In this document: one piece after another, positions 9,916 to 20,514 of the stretch
Numbering within the stretch: position 1 is the first letter of the stretch
Layout of the letters: each line of letters begins with the position of its first letter
Assembly: GCF_000975115.1 (NCBI RefSeq)
Contig: NZ_BBRE01000004.1
Location: 62,001-126,000 of the forward strand
Length of the DNA stretch: 64,000 bases
From: Demequina oxidasica
GTDB taxonomy: Bacteria > Actinomycetota > Actinomycetes > Actinomycetales > Demequinaceae
Direction of reading: 5' to 3'
Notes under the pieces: generated by a model
The model's database searches: none
Seen by the model: only the letters and a program-made list of their open reading frames with translations
Told to the model about the DNA's origin: nothing
Program-made: the position numbers and the translations under genes

Positions 9916-10341
9916 ATGACTCCTACCGTGCATGCGCGCCTTACCCGCGCCGCCCCCTACTGGGGCCCTATAGCTGTGGGTGTCGCGGCGCTATGTGCGG
10001 CGACGGTAGTCGCGGCAGTTGATCCCCACGAGGCCGGCCATTACCCCACGTGTCCGTCACTGTTCGTCACCGGGTTTTGGTGTCCCGGGTGTGGGTCACT
10101 CCGGGCGCTCCACAATCTTGCTCACGGCGACGTGATGGGCGCGCTCGGAATGAATGTTCTGGTGGTGATCGCCGTTCCGTTCCTGATCTGGCGCTGGGGA
10201 AGTTGGCTGGGGGAAACGCTGGGGCGGCCCAGTCAACGGCGCCTCGCGCCCCCGTGGGCCATTTGGTTACTCCTCGCCGGCATCGTGGCATTCACGGTGG
10301 GCCGCAACATTCCGGTACTAGGTCCATTGCTCGCGCCCTAA
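9916..10341 (+). CDS. DUF2752 membrane protein (second copy)
   Basis: A 141-residue paralogue of the protein at 8960-9403, of unknown function. The same layout is seen: an N-terminal helix (about 17-36), a Cys 11 residues before [11 protein letters not shown], a [11 protein letters not shown] stretch, then two more hydrophobic segments (about 76-92 and 113-130). Both copies end with a similar R-N-I-P-x-L-x-P-x-L-A-P tail, so they are clearly related duplicates. ATG chosen at 9916, 8 nt after the CD225-like gene; no strong ribosome site, so translation may depend on coupling. The trpC gene follows after 83 nt. Confidence 0.78.
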   Translation: MTPTVHARLTRAAPYWGPIAVGVAALCAATVVAAVDPHEAGHYPTCPSLFVTGFWCPGCGSLRALHNLAHGDVMGALGMNVLVVIAVPFLIWRWGSWLGETLGRPSQRRLAPPWAIWLLLAGIVAFTVGRNIPVLGPLLAP

Positions 10342-10424
10342 GCAAGGGCCCGGGGAAGCTGCCGTTGGCGGTCATTTGCGCACGCTGGCGCCGGTACGAT
10401 GGATGCCAGGGGAAGGGTGGATTC

Positions 10425-11234
10425 ATGAACGTTCTTGACAGCATTGTCGCTGGCGTCAAGGAGGACTTAGCGGTTCGCCAAGAGCAGACGTCGATGGAGG
10501 CGCTGAAGGCTCGCGCCGCGCGGCTTCCGGGTGCGCTCGACGCACGCCAGATGCTCGCGCAGGAGGCCGTCGCGGTGATTGCGGAGGTGAAGCGGTCGAG
10601 CCCATCAAAGGGCGACCTTGCCGACATCACGGATCCCGCGGCACTCGCTACCGAGTACGAGGCGGGTGGCGCCTCAGTGATCTCGGTGCTGACCGAGCAA
10701 CGTCGTTTTGGCGGCTCGCTTGCGGACCTGGACGATGTGCGTCGCAAGGTCGACATTCCCATTCTTCGCAAGGACTTTGTGGTCACGCCCTACCAGGTGT
10801 GGGAGGCACGGGCACATGGTGCCGACGTGGTACTTCTCATCGTGGCTGCGCTCGAGCAGATGGCCCTCGAGAGCCTCATCGAGCGTGTTCACTCGCTCGG
10901 CATGTGCGCGCTGGTGGAAGTGCACGATGAGCTCGAGGTCAAGCGCGCCACGGATGCCGGCGCACGTGTGGTCGGTGTCAACGCCCGCAACCTACGCACT
11001 CTCGAGGTGGATCGCGACACGTTCGCGCGCGTCGCACCCACTATTCCCGACGGTATCTTGCGCATCGCTGAGTCCGGGATCCGTGACTCTCACGACGTGG
11101 TCGAGTACGCGCGCATGGGAGCCGATGCAGTGCTCGTGGGCGAGGCGCTTGTTAAGGACAACAATCCCCGACAGGCGGTCGCGGAGATGGTTGCTGCGGG
11201 CTCCCACCCAGCTCTACGAGCGGTGCGCCCGTGA
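10425..11234 (+). CDS. trpC: Indole-3-glycerol phosphate synthase
   Basis: Closes the indole ring: CdRP to indole-3-glycerol phosphate, in tryptophan synthesis. The protein is 269 residues, a single-domain TIM barrel without fused TrpF. Catalytic regions are clear: [11 protein letters not shown] (about 52-62), [12 protein letters not shown] (about 112-123), GVNARNL and the phosphate-binding AESGI. A GGAAGGG ribosome site precedes the ATG. A TACGAT hexamer at 10395-10400 is a plausible -10 for a promoter serving trpC-trpB-trpA-lgt, although a convincing -35 is lacking. The end overlaps trpB by 4 nt (GTGA). trpD, usually between trpE/G and trpC, is not in the window. Confidence 0.97.
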   Translation: MNVLDSIVAGVKEDLAVRQEQTSMEALKARAARLPGALDARQMLAQEAVAVIAEVKRSSPSKGDLADITDPAALATEYEAGGASVISVLTEQRRFGGSLADLDDVRRKVDIPILRKDFVVTPYQVWEARAHGADVVLLIVAALEQMALESLIERVHSLGMCALVEVHDELEVKRATDAGARVVGVNARNLRTLEVDRDTFARVAPTIPDGILRIAESGIRDSHDVVEYARMGADAVLVGEALVKDNNPRQAVAEMVAAGSHPALRAVRP

Positions 11235-12487
11235 CCGAAGGACCGTCGGCAGCGTCGTCGCTGCAGTCGGCGCCGGGACCGTTTTTTGGCGAGTTCGGTG
11301 GCCGATTTGTGCCCGAGGCGCTGGTTGCCGCTCTCGACGAACTCACTGACGTCTACGACAAGGCCCGCGTGGACCCGTCTTTCGAGGCGGAGCTCATCCG
11401 ACTCGCACGTGACTACACGGGCCGACCAAGCATTGTCACGGAAGTGCCACGCTTCGCGAAGCACGCGGGTGGCGCGCGCGTGGTCCTTAAGCGTGAGGAC
11501 CTTAACCACACGGGCTCACACAAGATTAATAACGTTCTGGGCCAGGCGCTGCTGACTAAGCGCATCGGTAAGACGCGTGTGATTGCGGAGACGGGGGCGG
11601 GACAGCACGGTGTCGCCACCGCCACCGCTGCCGCGCTCATGGATCTTGAGTGCGTGATCTACATGGGCGAGGAAGACACCGAGCGTCAGGCGCTTAACGT
11701 CGCCCGCATGCGGCTGCTCGGTGCTGAAGTGATTCCGGTCACGACGGGGACGCGTACCCTGCGTGACGCGATCAATGAGGCCTTCCGTGACTGGGTTGCC
11801 AACGTCGAGACCACCAATTACGTGTTTGGCACCGCCGCGGGCCCGCACCCGTTCCCCGCCATGGTGCGCGACTTCCAGAGAGTGATTTCCGTTGAGGCAC
11901 GCGAGCAAATGCTTGCCCTTGGCGGCCTGCCGGATGCGGTGCTCGCGTGCGTGGGAGGCGGCTCGAACGCGATCGGCTCGTTTGACGCGTTCCTCGATGA
12001 CGCTGGTGTACGCCTGATTGGCTGCGAGGCCGCCGGCGATGGAGTGGACACGGACCGTCACGCAGCGACGCTCACAGGTGGCCGACCTGGCGTGCTGCAC
12101 GGCTCACGTTCCTATATTTTGCAGGATAAGGAGGGGCAGACGATGCCCTCTCACTCCATCTCGGCGGGACTGGACTACCCGGGTGTGGGACCCGAACACG
12201 CCTGGCTCGCGGACATTGGTCGAGCCGAGTATTGGCCCGTGACCGATGCGGAGGCGATGGAGGCCTTCCGCCTGCTGAGCCGTACAGAGGGCATCTTGCC
12301 CGCCATCGAGTCCTCGCACGCGCTGGCCGGCGCGATCAAGCTTGGCAAGGAGCTCGGACCCGAGGCCACGATTCTGGTGACGCTGTCCGGCCGCGGAGAC
12401 AAGGACGTCGAACAGGCGGCTCAATGGTTCGACATGCTCCCGAGTGGTGACGGTTCGGACGCAGCAACTTCAGGAGAGCGCGGGTGA
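11231..12487 (+). CDS. trpB: Tryptophan synthase beta chain
   Basis: PLP enzyme that condenses indole with serine to make tryptophan, working in an alpha2-beta2 complex with TrpA. The protein is 418 residues. The PLP lysine is Lys98 in [30 protein letters not shown] (phosphate loop of PLP) and the C-terminal SGRGDKD are present, marking the main TrpB1 type. The start is GTG, overlapping the trpC stop, and the end overlaps trpA by 4 nt. The order trpC-trpB-trpA with coupling fits stoichiometric production of the synthase subunits. Confidence 0.98.
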   Translation: MTEGPSAASSLQSAPGPFFGEFGGRFVPEALVAALDELTDVYDKARVDPSFEAELIRLARDYTGRPSIVTEVPRFAKHAGGARVVLKREDLNHTGSHKINNVLGQALLTKRIGKTRVIAETGAGQHGVATATAAALMDLECVIYMGEEDTERQALNVARMRLLGAEVIPVTTGTRTLRDAINEAFRDWVANVETTNYVFGTAAGPHPFPAMVRDFQRVISVEAREQMLALGGLPDAVLACVGGGSNAIGSFDAFLDDAGVRLIGCEAAGDGVDTDRHAATLTGGRPGVLHGSRSYILQDKEGQTMPSHSISAGLDYPGVGPEHAWLADIGRAEYWPVTDAEAMEAFRLLSRTEGILPAIESSHALAGAIKLGKELGPEATILVTLSGRGDKDVEQAAQWFDMLPSGDGSDAATSGERG

Positions 12488-13284
12488 GCGCGCTGACCGA
12501 CCGCCTGGATGCGTGCCGTGCTGAAGGCCGTGCCGCGCTCGTGGGCTACTTGCCCGTGGGCTACCCCGACGTCGACACGTCTATACGTGCCATGGTCGCC
12601 ATGGTTGAGGCGGGTGCGGACATCGTTGAGATTGGCCCGCCTTACTCGGACCCAGTGCTCGACGGATCCGTGATTCAGCTCGCCGTGGCACGGGCCCTCG
12701 AGGCCGGCGTGCGCATGGCGGACACGTTCAAGGCTGTGCGTGCGGTCGCCGACGCCGGTGCGGTTCCCGTGGTCATGTCCTACTTCAACCCGATGCTCCA
12801 GCACGGGCTCGACCAGTTCGCCGCAGATGTAGTTCAGTCTGGTGGAGCCGGGGTCATCACGCCGGATCTCACGCCCGACGCTGGCGAGGACTGGGTCGCT
12901 GCCGCGCGAGCTCACGACCTTGACACCATCTTCCTCGTCGCTCCGTCGACGACCCGCGAGCGCATGCATCTCACCGCCCAGGCGTCACGAGGCTTCGTCT
13001 ACGCGACGCCGCTCATGGGTGTGACCGGTGAACGCGCGGCCGTGGGTGGCGCTGGCGAGCGAGTCGTGAACGAGGCACGCGAGGCGGGCGCGGTAAATGT
13101 GTGTGTGGGGGTGGGGGTGTCCACAGGTGAGCACGCGGCGCAAATTGCAAAGTACGCCGATGGTGTGATTGTGGGGACCGCGCTGGTGCGGTGCCTCACC
13201 GACAACGAAGACAAAGAAGCCGGTCTGAACGCGCTCCGCCTCAAAGTGGCGGAGCTGGCTGCCGGCGTGAGGGGCAACGCCTGA
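12484..13284 (+). CDS. trpA: Tryptophan synthase alpha chain
   Basis: Cleaves indole-3-glycerol phosphate to indole and glyceraldehyde 3-phosphate; indole is channelled to TrpB. The protein is 266 residues with a TIM barrel. The catalytic Glu lies in [14 protein letters not shown] and the catalytic Asp in the same block (about residues 50-62); the usual ADGP reads LDGS here, a mild variation. Phosphate-binding [10 protein letters not shown] is near residue 211. The start is GTG with a 4 nt overlap with trpB. The stop TGA overlaps the lgt ATG by 1 nt, so lgt is coupled to the tryptophan genes. Confidence 0.97.
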   Translation: MSALTDRLDACRAEGRAALVGYLPVGYPDVDTSIRAMVAMVEAGADIVEIGPPYSDPVLDGSVIQLAVARALEAGVRMADTFKAVRAVADAGAVPVVMSYFNPMLQHGLDQFAADVVQSGGAGVITPDLTPDAGEDWVAAARAHDLDTIFLVAPSTTRERMHLTAQASRGFVYATPLMGVTGERAAVGGAGERVVNEAREAGAVNVCVGVGVSTGEHAAQIAKYADGVIVGTALVRCLTDNEDKEAGLNALRLKVAELAAGVRGNA

Positions 13285-14384
13285 TGCACGCGAGCATTCC
13301 TAGTCCGCCTCCGGAGTGGAGTTCTCTCTCGCTCGGACCGCTGACAGTTCATCTGTACGCGATCATGATTCTGATCGGGATCTTCGTCGCGCTTTGGCTC
13401 ACCACGCGCCGCTGGGTGGAGCGTGGGGGAGACCCCGACGCTGTGGGCTCGATTGCCATCTGGGCGATCCCGTTCGGAATCATCGGCGGCCGCATTTACC
13501 ACGTGATTTCTTCACCTGCCGCGTACTTTGGCGAGGGTGGAAACCCGTGGAAGGCGTTCGAGATTTGGAACGGCGGCCTGGGCATCTGGGGCGCCGTGGC
13601 ACTCGGAACGCTGGGTGCGTACATTGGCGCCCGTCGCGCCAACGCGTCGTTTACGGCCTTCCTAGACGCCGCCGCACCCGCTGTACTGATCGCTCAGGCC
13701 ATCGGCCGCCTTGGCAACTACTTCAATCAGGAACTCTTTGGCGCACCTACCTCGCTGCCGTGGGGACTTGAGATTGACCCCGCATTCCGTCCCGACGGCT
13801 ACGAGCAGTTCGCGACCTTCCACCCCACGTTCTTGTATGAACTGCTCTGGAACCTGGCTGGCGCTGCGCTGATTATTTACCTCGATAAGAAGTGGGACCT
13901 GCGCGGCGGACGCGTGTTCTGGCTGTACGTGGTGGTCTACACCACCGGTCGCCTGTGGATCGAGAACGTGCGCATTGACGAGGCCGTTCACATCGCTGGG
14001 CTGCGCGTCAACGTGTGGGTCTCGATCATCGTGTTGCTTGGCGCCCTGATGACATTCGTGATGCTCGGACGTTCTCAATCCAGGCTTACCGAACGCGTGC
14101 CGCGTTCTCAATTGGCAGCCCCACGAGGGAACACGCCCGGGGACGATTCCGAGATTTCAACGGCCGATGCTGGGGTTGAGTCCGGAGCGACGGCGAAAAC
14201 TGACGCGGAGGATGACTTGGCCGACGGTGCTTCGGCTGAGAAGACGCCGGACGTCGCCCCAGGTGACAGCCAGGTTAAGGACGTTGCGGACCCGTTGACG
14301 ACGGACGCTACGTCTGAGGTTGATGGTGCTGAGGCCGCTCAAGCGGGCACCAACGACGCCGACGGCAAAGAAGAGAAGGCCTGA
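13284..14384 (+). CDS. lgt: Prolipoprotein diacylglyceryl transferase
   Basis: Transfers diacylglycerol from phosphatidylglycerol to the lipobox cysteine of prolipoproteins, the first lipidation step; integral membrane enzyme. The likely substrates in this window are the FKBP lipoprotein and LivJ. About seven hydrophobic helices fill residues 15-265, with the Lgt signature around IGRLGNYFNQELFG (about 150-163) and catalytic-region HPTFLYE (about 194). The protein is 366 residues; the last 90 or so are a long acidic, Ala/Asp/Glu/Thr-rich tail that looks disordered, an extension seen in several actinobacterial Lgt proteins. The ATG overlaps the trpA stop. Confidence 0.95.
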   Translation: MHASIPSPPPEWSSLSLGPLTVHLYAIMILIGIFVALWLTTRRWVERGGDPDAVGSIAIWAIPFGIIGGRIYHVISSPAAYFGEGGNPWKAFEIWNGGLGIWGAVALGTLGAYIGARRANASFTAFLDAAAPAVLIAQAIGRLGNYFNQELFGAPTSLPWGLEIDPAFRPDGYEQFATFHPTFLYELLWNLAGAALIIYLDKKWDLRGGRVFWLYVVVYTTGRLWIENVRIDEAVHIAGLRVNVWVSIIVLLGALMTFVMLGRSQSRLTERVPRSQLAAPRGNTPGDDSEISTADAGVESGATAKTDAEDDLADGASAEKTPDVAPGDSQVKDVADPLTTDATSEVDGAEAAQAGTNDADGKEEKA

Positions 14385-14404
14385 CGGATTCCATTCCTTG
14401 CCCA

Positions 14405-14432
14405 ACACACGGTAGTCTGTTTACCCGTGTGT
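14405..14432 (+). promoter_or_regulatory. Inverted repeat around a possible -10 upstream of gltB
   Basis: ACACACGG and CCGTGTGT are perfect inverted copies 12 nt apart, and the inner bases GTA/TAC extend the match with one extra C. Between them lies TAGTCT (14413-14418), a TANNNT hexamer suitable as a -10, about 85 nt before gltB. The element may be an operator covering the promoter, or an RNA hairpin ending lgt transcription. No T-run follows. Confidence 0.4.
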
Positions 14433-14502
14433 AAGCCGGGTCGACGGCGCCCCGAAATCAATGAATTCGCGGCTGCGGTCGCGAACAATTAAGGACGGTG
14501 CA

Positions 14503-17500
14503 ATGGCCGGGTATCTTGGCGCCAAACAGCCCACCAACGGGTTGTATGACCCCGCGTTCGAGCACGATGCGTGTGGTGTTGCCTTTGTGGCGACGCTGCG
14601 TGGCAAGCCCGGCAGGGACATCGTCGAGGCTGGCCTGACTGCACTGAAGAACCTGGAGCACCGCGGTGCCGTGGGTGCTGAGGTAGAGACTGGCGACGGT
14701 GCCGGCATCCTCACCCAGGTTCCGGACGCCTTTCTACGCGACGTCGTTGACTTCGACCTTCCCGAACAGGGCGCCTACGCGGTAGGTATCGCGTTCCTCA
14801 CCCCAGGCGTCGAGGACCAGGAAATTGCCGCGTTCGAGGCGGCCGCTGGCCAGGAGAACGCGCAGGTGCTGGGCTGGCGAGAAGTGCCCGTCAACCCCGA
14901 CTCTCTTGGCCCGTCGGCGCGCGAGTCGATGCCCACCTTCCGTCAGGTATTTGTGGCCGCGCAGGGACTCGCTGGTGTTGAACTCGATCGCCGCGTGTAT
15001 CGCGTACGTAAGCGTGCAGAGAAGAACAGTGGCCCATTCTTTGCGTCGCTGTCCTCGCGCACGCTGACCTATAAGGGAATGCTGACTACGTATCAGCTGG
15101 AGAAGGTGTTCCCTGACGTCACCGACGAGCGCTTCGCCTCTGAGTTGGCGCTGGTCCACTCGCGGTTCTCGACCAATACCTTCCCGTCGTGGCCACTCGC
15201 GCAGCCGCTACGCAACATCGCCCACAATGGCGAAATCAACACCGTTCAGGGAAACCGCAATTGGATGAGCGCCCGCGAGGGAATGCTCAAATCGGACGTG
15301 CTCGGCGAGATGTCCGACCTCATGCCGGTCTGTACGCCGTCGGCCTCCGACACCGCCTCGTTCGACGAGGTGCTCGAGCTCCTGCACCTCGGCGGCCGCT
15401 CGCTGCCCCACGCGGTGCTGATGATGATGCCCGAGGCATGGCAGAACAACACCGAGATGGACCCCGCTCGGCGCGCGTTCTACGAGTACCACTCGACTCT
15501 CATGGAGGCGTGGGACGGTCCCGCCGCATTGCATTTCACCGACGGTACGCTGATCGGCGCGACGCTTGACCGCAACGGTCTGCGTCCCGGACGGTTCTGG
15601 GTGACCGACGATGGCATGGTCATCGCTGGCTCCGAGGCCGGCCTGCTTGACATAGACCCCGCCAAGGTGGTCCGCAAGGGCCGCCTCCAGCCGGGCCGAA
15701 TGCTACTGGTTGACACGGCCGCTGGCCGCATCGTCGAGGACGAGGAGATTAAGTCTCAGCTCGCCGCCGAACACGAGTACGAGAAGTGGGTCGAGGAGAA
15801 CGCCGTCCGCCTGGCGAACGTTCCCGAGCGCGAGCACATCTCGCACTCGCGCGCATCGGTCAAGCGCCGCCAGCGCGCCTTCGGCTACACCGAGGAGGAA
15901 GTCAAGATCCTCCTGACTCCGATGGCCCAGAACGCGATGGAGCCCATCGGCGCCATGGGTACGGACACCCCCATTGCCGTTCTGTCGACCCGCCCGCGCC
16001 TGCTTTTCGACTACTTCACGCAGATGTTTGCGCAGGTCACGAACCCGCCACTGGACTCGATCCGTGAGCACATCGTCACGGCCATTGGCGGCGCGATCGG
16101 TCCCGAGCCGAACCTGCTCGAGGCCACGCCGGCTCACGCCCGCAAGGTCATCCTTGACTTCCCGGTGCTCGACAACGACGAGCTGTCCAAGATCGAGCAC
16201 ATCGACATGGATCCCACGCTGCGTGGAGTCTTCTCGTCGCGCAAGATTCGCGGGCTCTATCGCGTCGCCGAGGGAGGCAACCGACTCGAGGCACGCCTGT
16301 CAGAGATCTTTGCCGAGGTCGACCAGGCCGTCGCGGACGGGGTGTCTTTCATCATCCTGTCCGACCGCGACTCCAACCAGGACCTCGCGCCTATTCCCTC
16401 GTTGTTGCTCGTATCCGCCGTTCATCACCACCTGGTGCGCCACCACTCGCGTACGCAGGTTTCCTTGCTGGCAGAGGCAGGTGACGTACGCGAGGTTCAC
16501 CACGTCGCGTTGCTCGTCGGCTACGGTTGCGCCGCCGTCAACCCGTACCTGGCGATGGAGACCGTCGAGGACCTCGCGTCACGCGGGTACTTCGAGGACA
16601 CCACTCCGCAGCAGGCTACGGCCAACCTGATCAAGGCGCTCGGTAAGGGCGTTCTTAAGATCATGTCCAAGATGGGCATTTCCACCATTGCGTCGTACCG
16701 CGGCGCACAGGTGTTCGAGGCAGTTGGTTTGTCGCGCGAGTTCGTGGCGCGTCACTTTGCCGGCACCCCCAGCCAGATTGATGGCGTCGGCATCGACGTG
16801 ATTGCCGCAGAGGTAGCCGCCCGTCACGCGGACGCCTACCCAGCATCGGGCGAACTGCCTGTCCACGCACGGCTGAACACCGGCGGTGAGTACCAGTGGC
16901 GCCGTGACGGCGAGGAGCACCTTTTCGACCCGCAGACGGTCTTTAAGTTGCAGCACGCCACGGCTACACGCAAGTACGACGTCTTCCGGGAGTACACGGA
17001 TCGCGTTGATAACCAGGCCAAGCGCGCCATGACGCTGCGAGGGCTTTTCGAGTACAAGGCCGACCGGCAGTCGATTCCGATCGAAGAGGTCGAGCCCGTC
17101 AGCGAGATCGTCAAGCGCTTTAGCACCGGCGCGATGTCCTACGGGTCAATCTCCGAAGAGGCGCACTCGACGTTGGCTATCGCCATGAACCGCATCGGCG
17201 GCAAGTCGAACACGGGGGAGGGCGGCGAGTCCGTCGAGCGCCTGTACGACCCTGAGCGTCGCAGCGCCATCAAGCAGATCGCGTCGGGCCGGTTCGGCGT
17301 GACCAGCGAGTACCTGGTGAACGCAGAGGACATTCAGATCAAGCTCGCACAGGGCGCCAAGCCCGGCGAGGGCGGCCAGCTGCCGGCCAACAAGGTCTAT
17401 CCATGGGTTGCACAGACGCGCCACTCGACGCCCGGCGTGGGGCTCATCTCGCCGCCGCCGCACCACGACATCTACTCGATCGAGGATCTGAAGCAGCTGA

Positions 17501-19038
17501 TCCACGACGCGAAGAACGCCAACCCCCAGGCGCGTATTCACACCAAGCTCGTCTCCGAGGTTGGCGTGGGGACTATCGCCGCGGGAGTTGCCAAGTGCAA
17601 GTCCGACGTTGTCCTCATCTCCGGACAGGATGGCGGCACGGGCGCTAGCCCGCTCAACTCTCTTAAGCACGCGGGTGCGCCCTGGGAGATCGGCCTGGCG
17701 GACACTCAGCAGACTCTCGTCATGAACGACTTGCGTGACCGCATTGTGGTTCAGGTAGACGGCCAGATGAAGACCGGCCGCGACGTCATGATTGCCGCAC
17801 TGTTGGGCGCAGAAGAGTTCGGGTTTGCGACCGCACCGCTCATTGTCACGGGCTGCATCATGATGCGTGCGTGCCACCTGGACACATGCCCAGTGGGCGT
17901 AGCGACGCAGAATCCTGAATTGCGCGACCGCTACACCGGTCAGGCAGATCACGTAGTGAACTTCATGGAGTTCATCGCCGAGCAGGTGCGCGAGAACCTC
18001 GCGCTATTGGGATTCCGCACTATCGCCGAGGCCGTCGGCCACGTCGAGGTGCTCGAGACCAGTGCCGCGATCGACCATTGGAAGGCGCAGGGACTCGATC
18101 TCACGCGCATTCTCGCGGCACCCCCGGCTGGTAGCGCGTTAATCAACTCGACCACGCAGGATCACGGTCTGGACCGCGCTCTCGATAATGAGCTCATTGC
18201 GGAGGCACAGCCTGCACTTGAGCGTGGCGAGGCCGTGACAATCACCAAGAACATCCGCAACGTCAACCGCACGGTCGGGACGATGCTGGGCTATGAGGTC
18301 ACCCGCCGCTACCGTGGCGCGGGGCTTGAGAACGACACCATTCAGGTGAACTTCACCGGCTCGGCTGGCCAATCCTTTGGCGCGTTTATTCCTCACGGCA
18401 TCACGCTGCGACTCAACGGGGACGCGAACGACTACGTCGGCAAGGGGCTTAGCGGTGGGCGCATCGTGGTGCGTCCCGCTCGCGAGGCGATGCTCGATGA
18501 CAGTCGCGACGTGATCGCAGGCAATGTCATCGGCTATGGATCGACCAGCGGCGAACTGTTCTTGCGAGGGCAGGTGGGCGAACGCTTCCTGGTGCGCAAC
18601 TCCGGAGCCGTGGCGGTTGTGGAGGGCGTGGGGGACCACGCGCTCGAGTACATGACCGGTGGCACTGCCGTGATCTTGGGGCGCACGGGCCGCAACCTGG
18701 GCGCCGGTATGTCCGGTGGAACCGCGTACGTCCTCGACCTCCGCGAACAACGCGTGAACGCCGACGCTCTGGCCGCGAGCGAGCTCACGCTGAGCCCGCT
18801 CGACGCCGAGGATGTGACACTCGTGCGTGCGCTCGTTGAGCGCCACGCTGCAGAGACTGAGTCTCCGCTCGCGCGCGATTTGCTTGCTCATTGGGAGGAC
18901 AACGTGCCACGTTTCACGCGCGTGCTTCCCGCCCAATTCGCGCGGGTACGTGACGCGCTTGCCGAGCTCGAGGAATCCGGTGGCGATCTGCACGCACCGG
19001 GAGCCTGGGCCGAGTTCTTGGAGGTGACCAGTGGGTGA
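14503..19038 (+). CDS. gltB: Glutamate synthase (NADPH) large subunit
   Basis: Transfers the amide of glutamine to 2-oxoglutarate, giving two glutamates; the main ammonium assimilation route with glutamine synthetase. The protein is 1511 residues. The N-terminal glutaminase domain has a processed Cys24 (HDACGVAF) after a short propeptide. The central and FMN-binding synthase domains follow, with the 3Fe-4S cysteine cluster in [15 protein letters not shown] (about 1120-1134), and a GXGXG beta-helix domain at the C-terminus (about 1250-1440). I chose the ATG at 14503, preceded by AAGGAC, over an in-frame ATG 42 nt upstream because it gives the usual short propeptide. It overlaps gltD by 8 nt. 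Confidence 0.98.
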   Translation: MAGYLGAKQPTNGLYDPAFEHDACGVAFVATLRGKPGRDIVEAGLTALKNLEHRGAVGAEVETGDGAGILTQVPDAFLRDVVDFDLPEQGAYAVGIAFLTPGVEDQEIAAFEAAAGQENAQVLGWREVPVNPDSLGPSARESMPTFRQVFVAAQGLAGVELDRRVYRVRKRAEKNSGPFFASLSSRTLTYKGMLTTYQLEKVFPDVTDERFASELALVHSRFSTNTFPSWPLAQPLRNIAHNGEINTVQGNRNWMSAREGMLKSDVLGEMSDLMPVCTPSASDTASFDEVLELLHLGGRSLPHAVLMMMPEAWQNNTEMDPARRAFYEYHSTLMEAWDGPAALHFTDGTLIGATLDRNGLRPGRFWVTDDGMVIAGSEAGLLDIDPAKVVRKGRLQPGRMLLVDTAAGRIVEDEEIKSQLAAEHEYEKWVEENAVRLANVPEREHISHSRASVKRRQRAFGYTEEEVKILLTPMAQNAMEPIGAMGTDTPIAVLSTRPRLLFDYFTQMFAQVTNPPLDSIREHIVTAIGGAIGPEPNLLEATPAHARKVILDFPVLDNDELSKIEHIDMDPTLRGVFSSRKIRGLYRVAEGGNRLEARLSEIFAEVDQAVADGVSFIILSDRDSNQDLAPIPSLLLVSAVHHHLVRHHSRTQVSLLAEAGDVREVHHVALLVGYGCAAVNPYLAMETVEDLASRGYFEDTTPQQATANLIKALGKGVLKIMSKMGISTIASYRGAQVFEAVGLSREFVARHFAGTPSQIDGVGIDVIAAEVAARHADAYPASGELPVHARLNTGGEYQWRRDGEEHLFDPQTVFKLQHATATRKYDVFREYTDRVDNQAKRAMTLRGLFEYKADRQSIPIEEVEPVSEIVKRFSTGAMSYGSISEEAHSTLAIAMNRIGGKSNTGEGGESVERLYDPERRSAIKQIASGRFGVTSEYLVNAEDIQIKLAQGAKPGEGGQLPANKVYPWVAQTRHSTPGVGLISPPPHHDIYSIEDLKQLIHDAKNANPQARIHTKLVSEVGVGTIAAGVAKCKSDVVLISGQDGGTGASPLNSLKHAGAPWEIGLADTQQTLVMNDLRDRIVVQVDGQMKTGRDVMIAALLGAEEFGFATAPLIVTGCIMMRACHLDTCPVGVATQNPELRDRYTGQADHVVNFMEFIAEQVRENLALLGFRTIAEAVGHVEVLETSAAIDHWKAQGLDLTRILAAPPAGSALINSTTQDHGLDRALDNELIAEAQPALERGEAVTITKNIRNVNRTVGTMLGYEVTRRYRGAGLENDTIQVNFTGSAGQSFGAFIPHGITLRLNGDANDYVGKGLSGGRIVVRPAREAMLDDSRDVIAGNVIGYGSTSGELFLRGQVGERFLVRNSGAVAVVEGVGDHALEYMTGGTAVILGRTGRNLGAGMSGGTAYVLDLREQRVNADALAASELTLSPLDAEDVTLVRALVERHAAETESPLARDLLAHWEDNVPRFTRVLPAQFARVRDALAELEESGGDLHAPGAWAEFLEVTSG

Positions 19039-20497
19039 TCCACGCGGATTCATGAAGTTCCGGGAGCGCGAGCTCCCGCCGAGTCGCCCTGTCGAGGTGC
19101 GCCTTCTTGACTGGAAGGACGTCAAGGACGAGTTGGGCAAGGACGAGACTGTGCTGCGCCGCCAGGCGACGCGGTGCATGGATTGCGGCGTGCCGTTCTG
19201 CCACCAGGGCTGCCCGCTGGGCAACCTCATTCCCGAGTGGAATGACCTGGTGCGCCAGGGACAGTGGTTGGACGCAAGCGATCGACTGCACGCGACCAAT
19301 AACTTCCCTGAGTTCACCGGCCGGATTTGCCCCGCACCGTGCGAGACTTCGTGCGTGCTCGGCATCAACCAGCCAGCTGTCACTATCAAGAACATCGAAG
19401 TGTCAATCGTCGATAAGGCGTTTGAACTCGGCTACCTCGGCCCACACGTGCCACAGCGTCAGACTGGCAAGACCATTGCCGTCGTCGGCTCTGGATCTGC
19501 AGGCCTGGCGGCCGCACAACAGCTCACCCGCGCCGGCCACACCGTGGCCGTATATGAGAAGGACGACCGCATCGGCGGTTTGCTCCAGTACGGCGTCCCC
19601 GACTTCAAGCTGGAGAAGCGACACATCACGCGCCGCCTCGACCAAATGCGCGCCGAGGGTACCCGCTTCCGCGTCAACGTCGAGATCGGCAAGGACATCA
19701 CCTGGGATGCGCTCCGAGCGCGCTACGACGCCGTGCTCGTTGCCACGGGTGCGCCAGTGCCGCGCGAACTCCCGCTACCGGGACGCGAGCTTCAGGGCAT
19801 CCACTTCGCCATGCCTTACCTCATTGAGGGCAACAAGGCTGCCGCGGGTGACGAGGTCCTCGATCAGATCACAGCCAAGGACAAGCACGTTATCGTCATT
19901 GGTGGCGGAGACACCGGCTCAGACTGCATTGGAACGGCGCTTCGCCAGGGCGCGGCCTCCGTGACGACTCTCGCGATCGGCGTACAGCCCCCGCTAGAGC
20001 GCGCAGCGCACGAGCCGTGGCCCGTCGATCCTCGAGTTTTCGAGGTGTCGTCAAGCCACGAGGAAGGCGGCGAGCGCAAGTACCTCGCTTCCACGGTTGA
20101 ATTCGTCGGCAACGAAGAAGGGCACGTCGTGGCCCTGAAGGTTGCCGAGACCCTGTACAACGCGGATGGGTCGCGTACGCCCAAGGCCGGAACCGAGCAC
20201 GAGATCCCCGCGGATCTGGTGCTGATTGCCATGGGCTTCACTGGTCCGGAGACCGATGCCCTCGCCAGCCAGGCGGACGTGTCGATCACAGACCGTCGGC
20301 AGATTCAGCGCAATGACGCATATGCGACGAGCGCGCCTGGCGTGTTTGTGGCAGGAGACGCCGGCCGTGGCGCCTCGCTCATTGTGTGGGCAATTGCCGA
20401 AGGCCGCGCCGCGGCGGCCGCTATTGATGAATACTTGACTGGAAGCACCGAGCTTCCGGCACCTGTGACGGCGCGCACGGTCGCGCTCCGCGCTTAA
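19031..20497 (+). CDS. gltD: Glutamate synthase (NADPH) small subunit
   Basis: Feeds electrons from NADPH through FAD and iron-sulfur clusters to GltB. The protein is 488 residues. Cysteine groups for two 4Fe-4S clusters are visible at [14 protein letters not shown] (about 49-62) and CPAPCETSC (about 100-108). A FAD-binding GSGSAGLAA loop follows at about residue 156, and the NADPH-binding [11 protein letters not shown] at about 291. The C-terminal FVAGDAGRG block is the usual FAD contact. The start is GTG, 8 nt inside gltB. The pyruvate kinase gene follows after 17 nt and may be partly cotranscribed. Confidence 0.97.
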   Translation: MGDPRGFMKFRERELPPSRPVEVRLLDWKDVKDELGKDETVLRRQATRCMDCGVPFCHQGCPLGNLIPEWNDLVRQGQWLDASDRLHATNNFPEFTGRICPAPCETSCVLGINQPAVTIKNIEVSIVDKAFELGYLGPHVPQRQTGKTIAVVGSGSAGLAAAQQLTRAGHTVAVYEKDDRIGGLLQYGVPDFKLEKRHITRRLDQMRAEGTRFRVNVEIGKDITWDALRARYDAVLVATGAPVPRELPLPGRELQGIHFAMPYLIEGNKAAAGDEVLDQITAKDKHVIVIGGGDTGSDCIGTALRQGAASVTTLAIGVQPPLERAAHEPWPVDPRVFEVSSSHEEGGERKYLASTVEFVGNEEGHVVALKVAETLYNADGSRTPKAGTEHEIPADLVLIAMGFTGPETDALASQADVSITDRRQIQRNDAYATSAPGVFVAGDAGRGASLIVWAIAEGRAAAAAIDEYLTGSTELPAPVTARTVALRA

Positions 20498-20514
20498 CAC
20501 CTAGGTTGGAGAAC

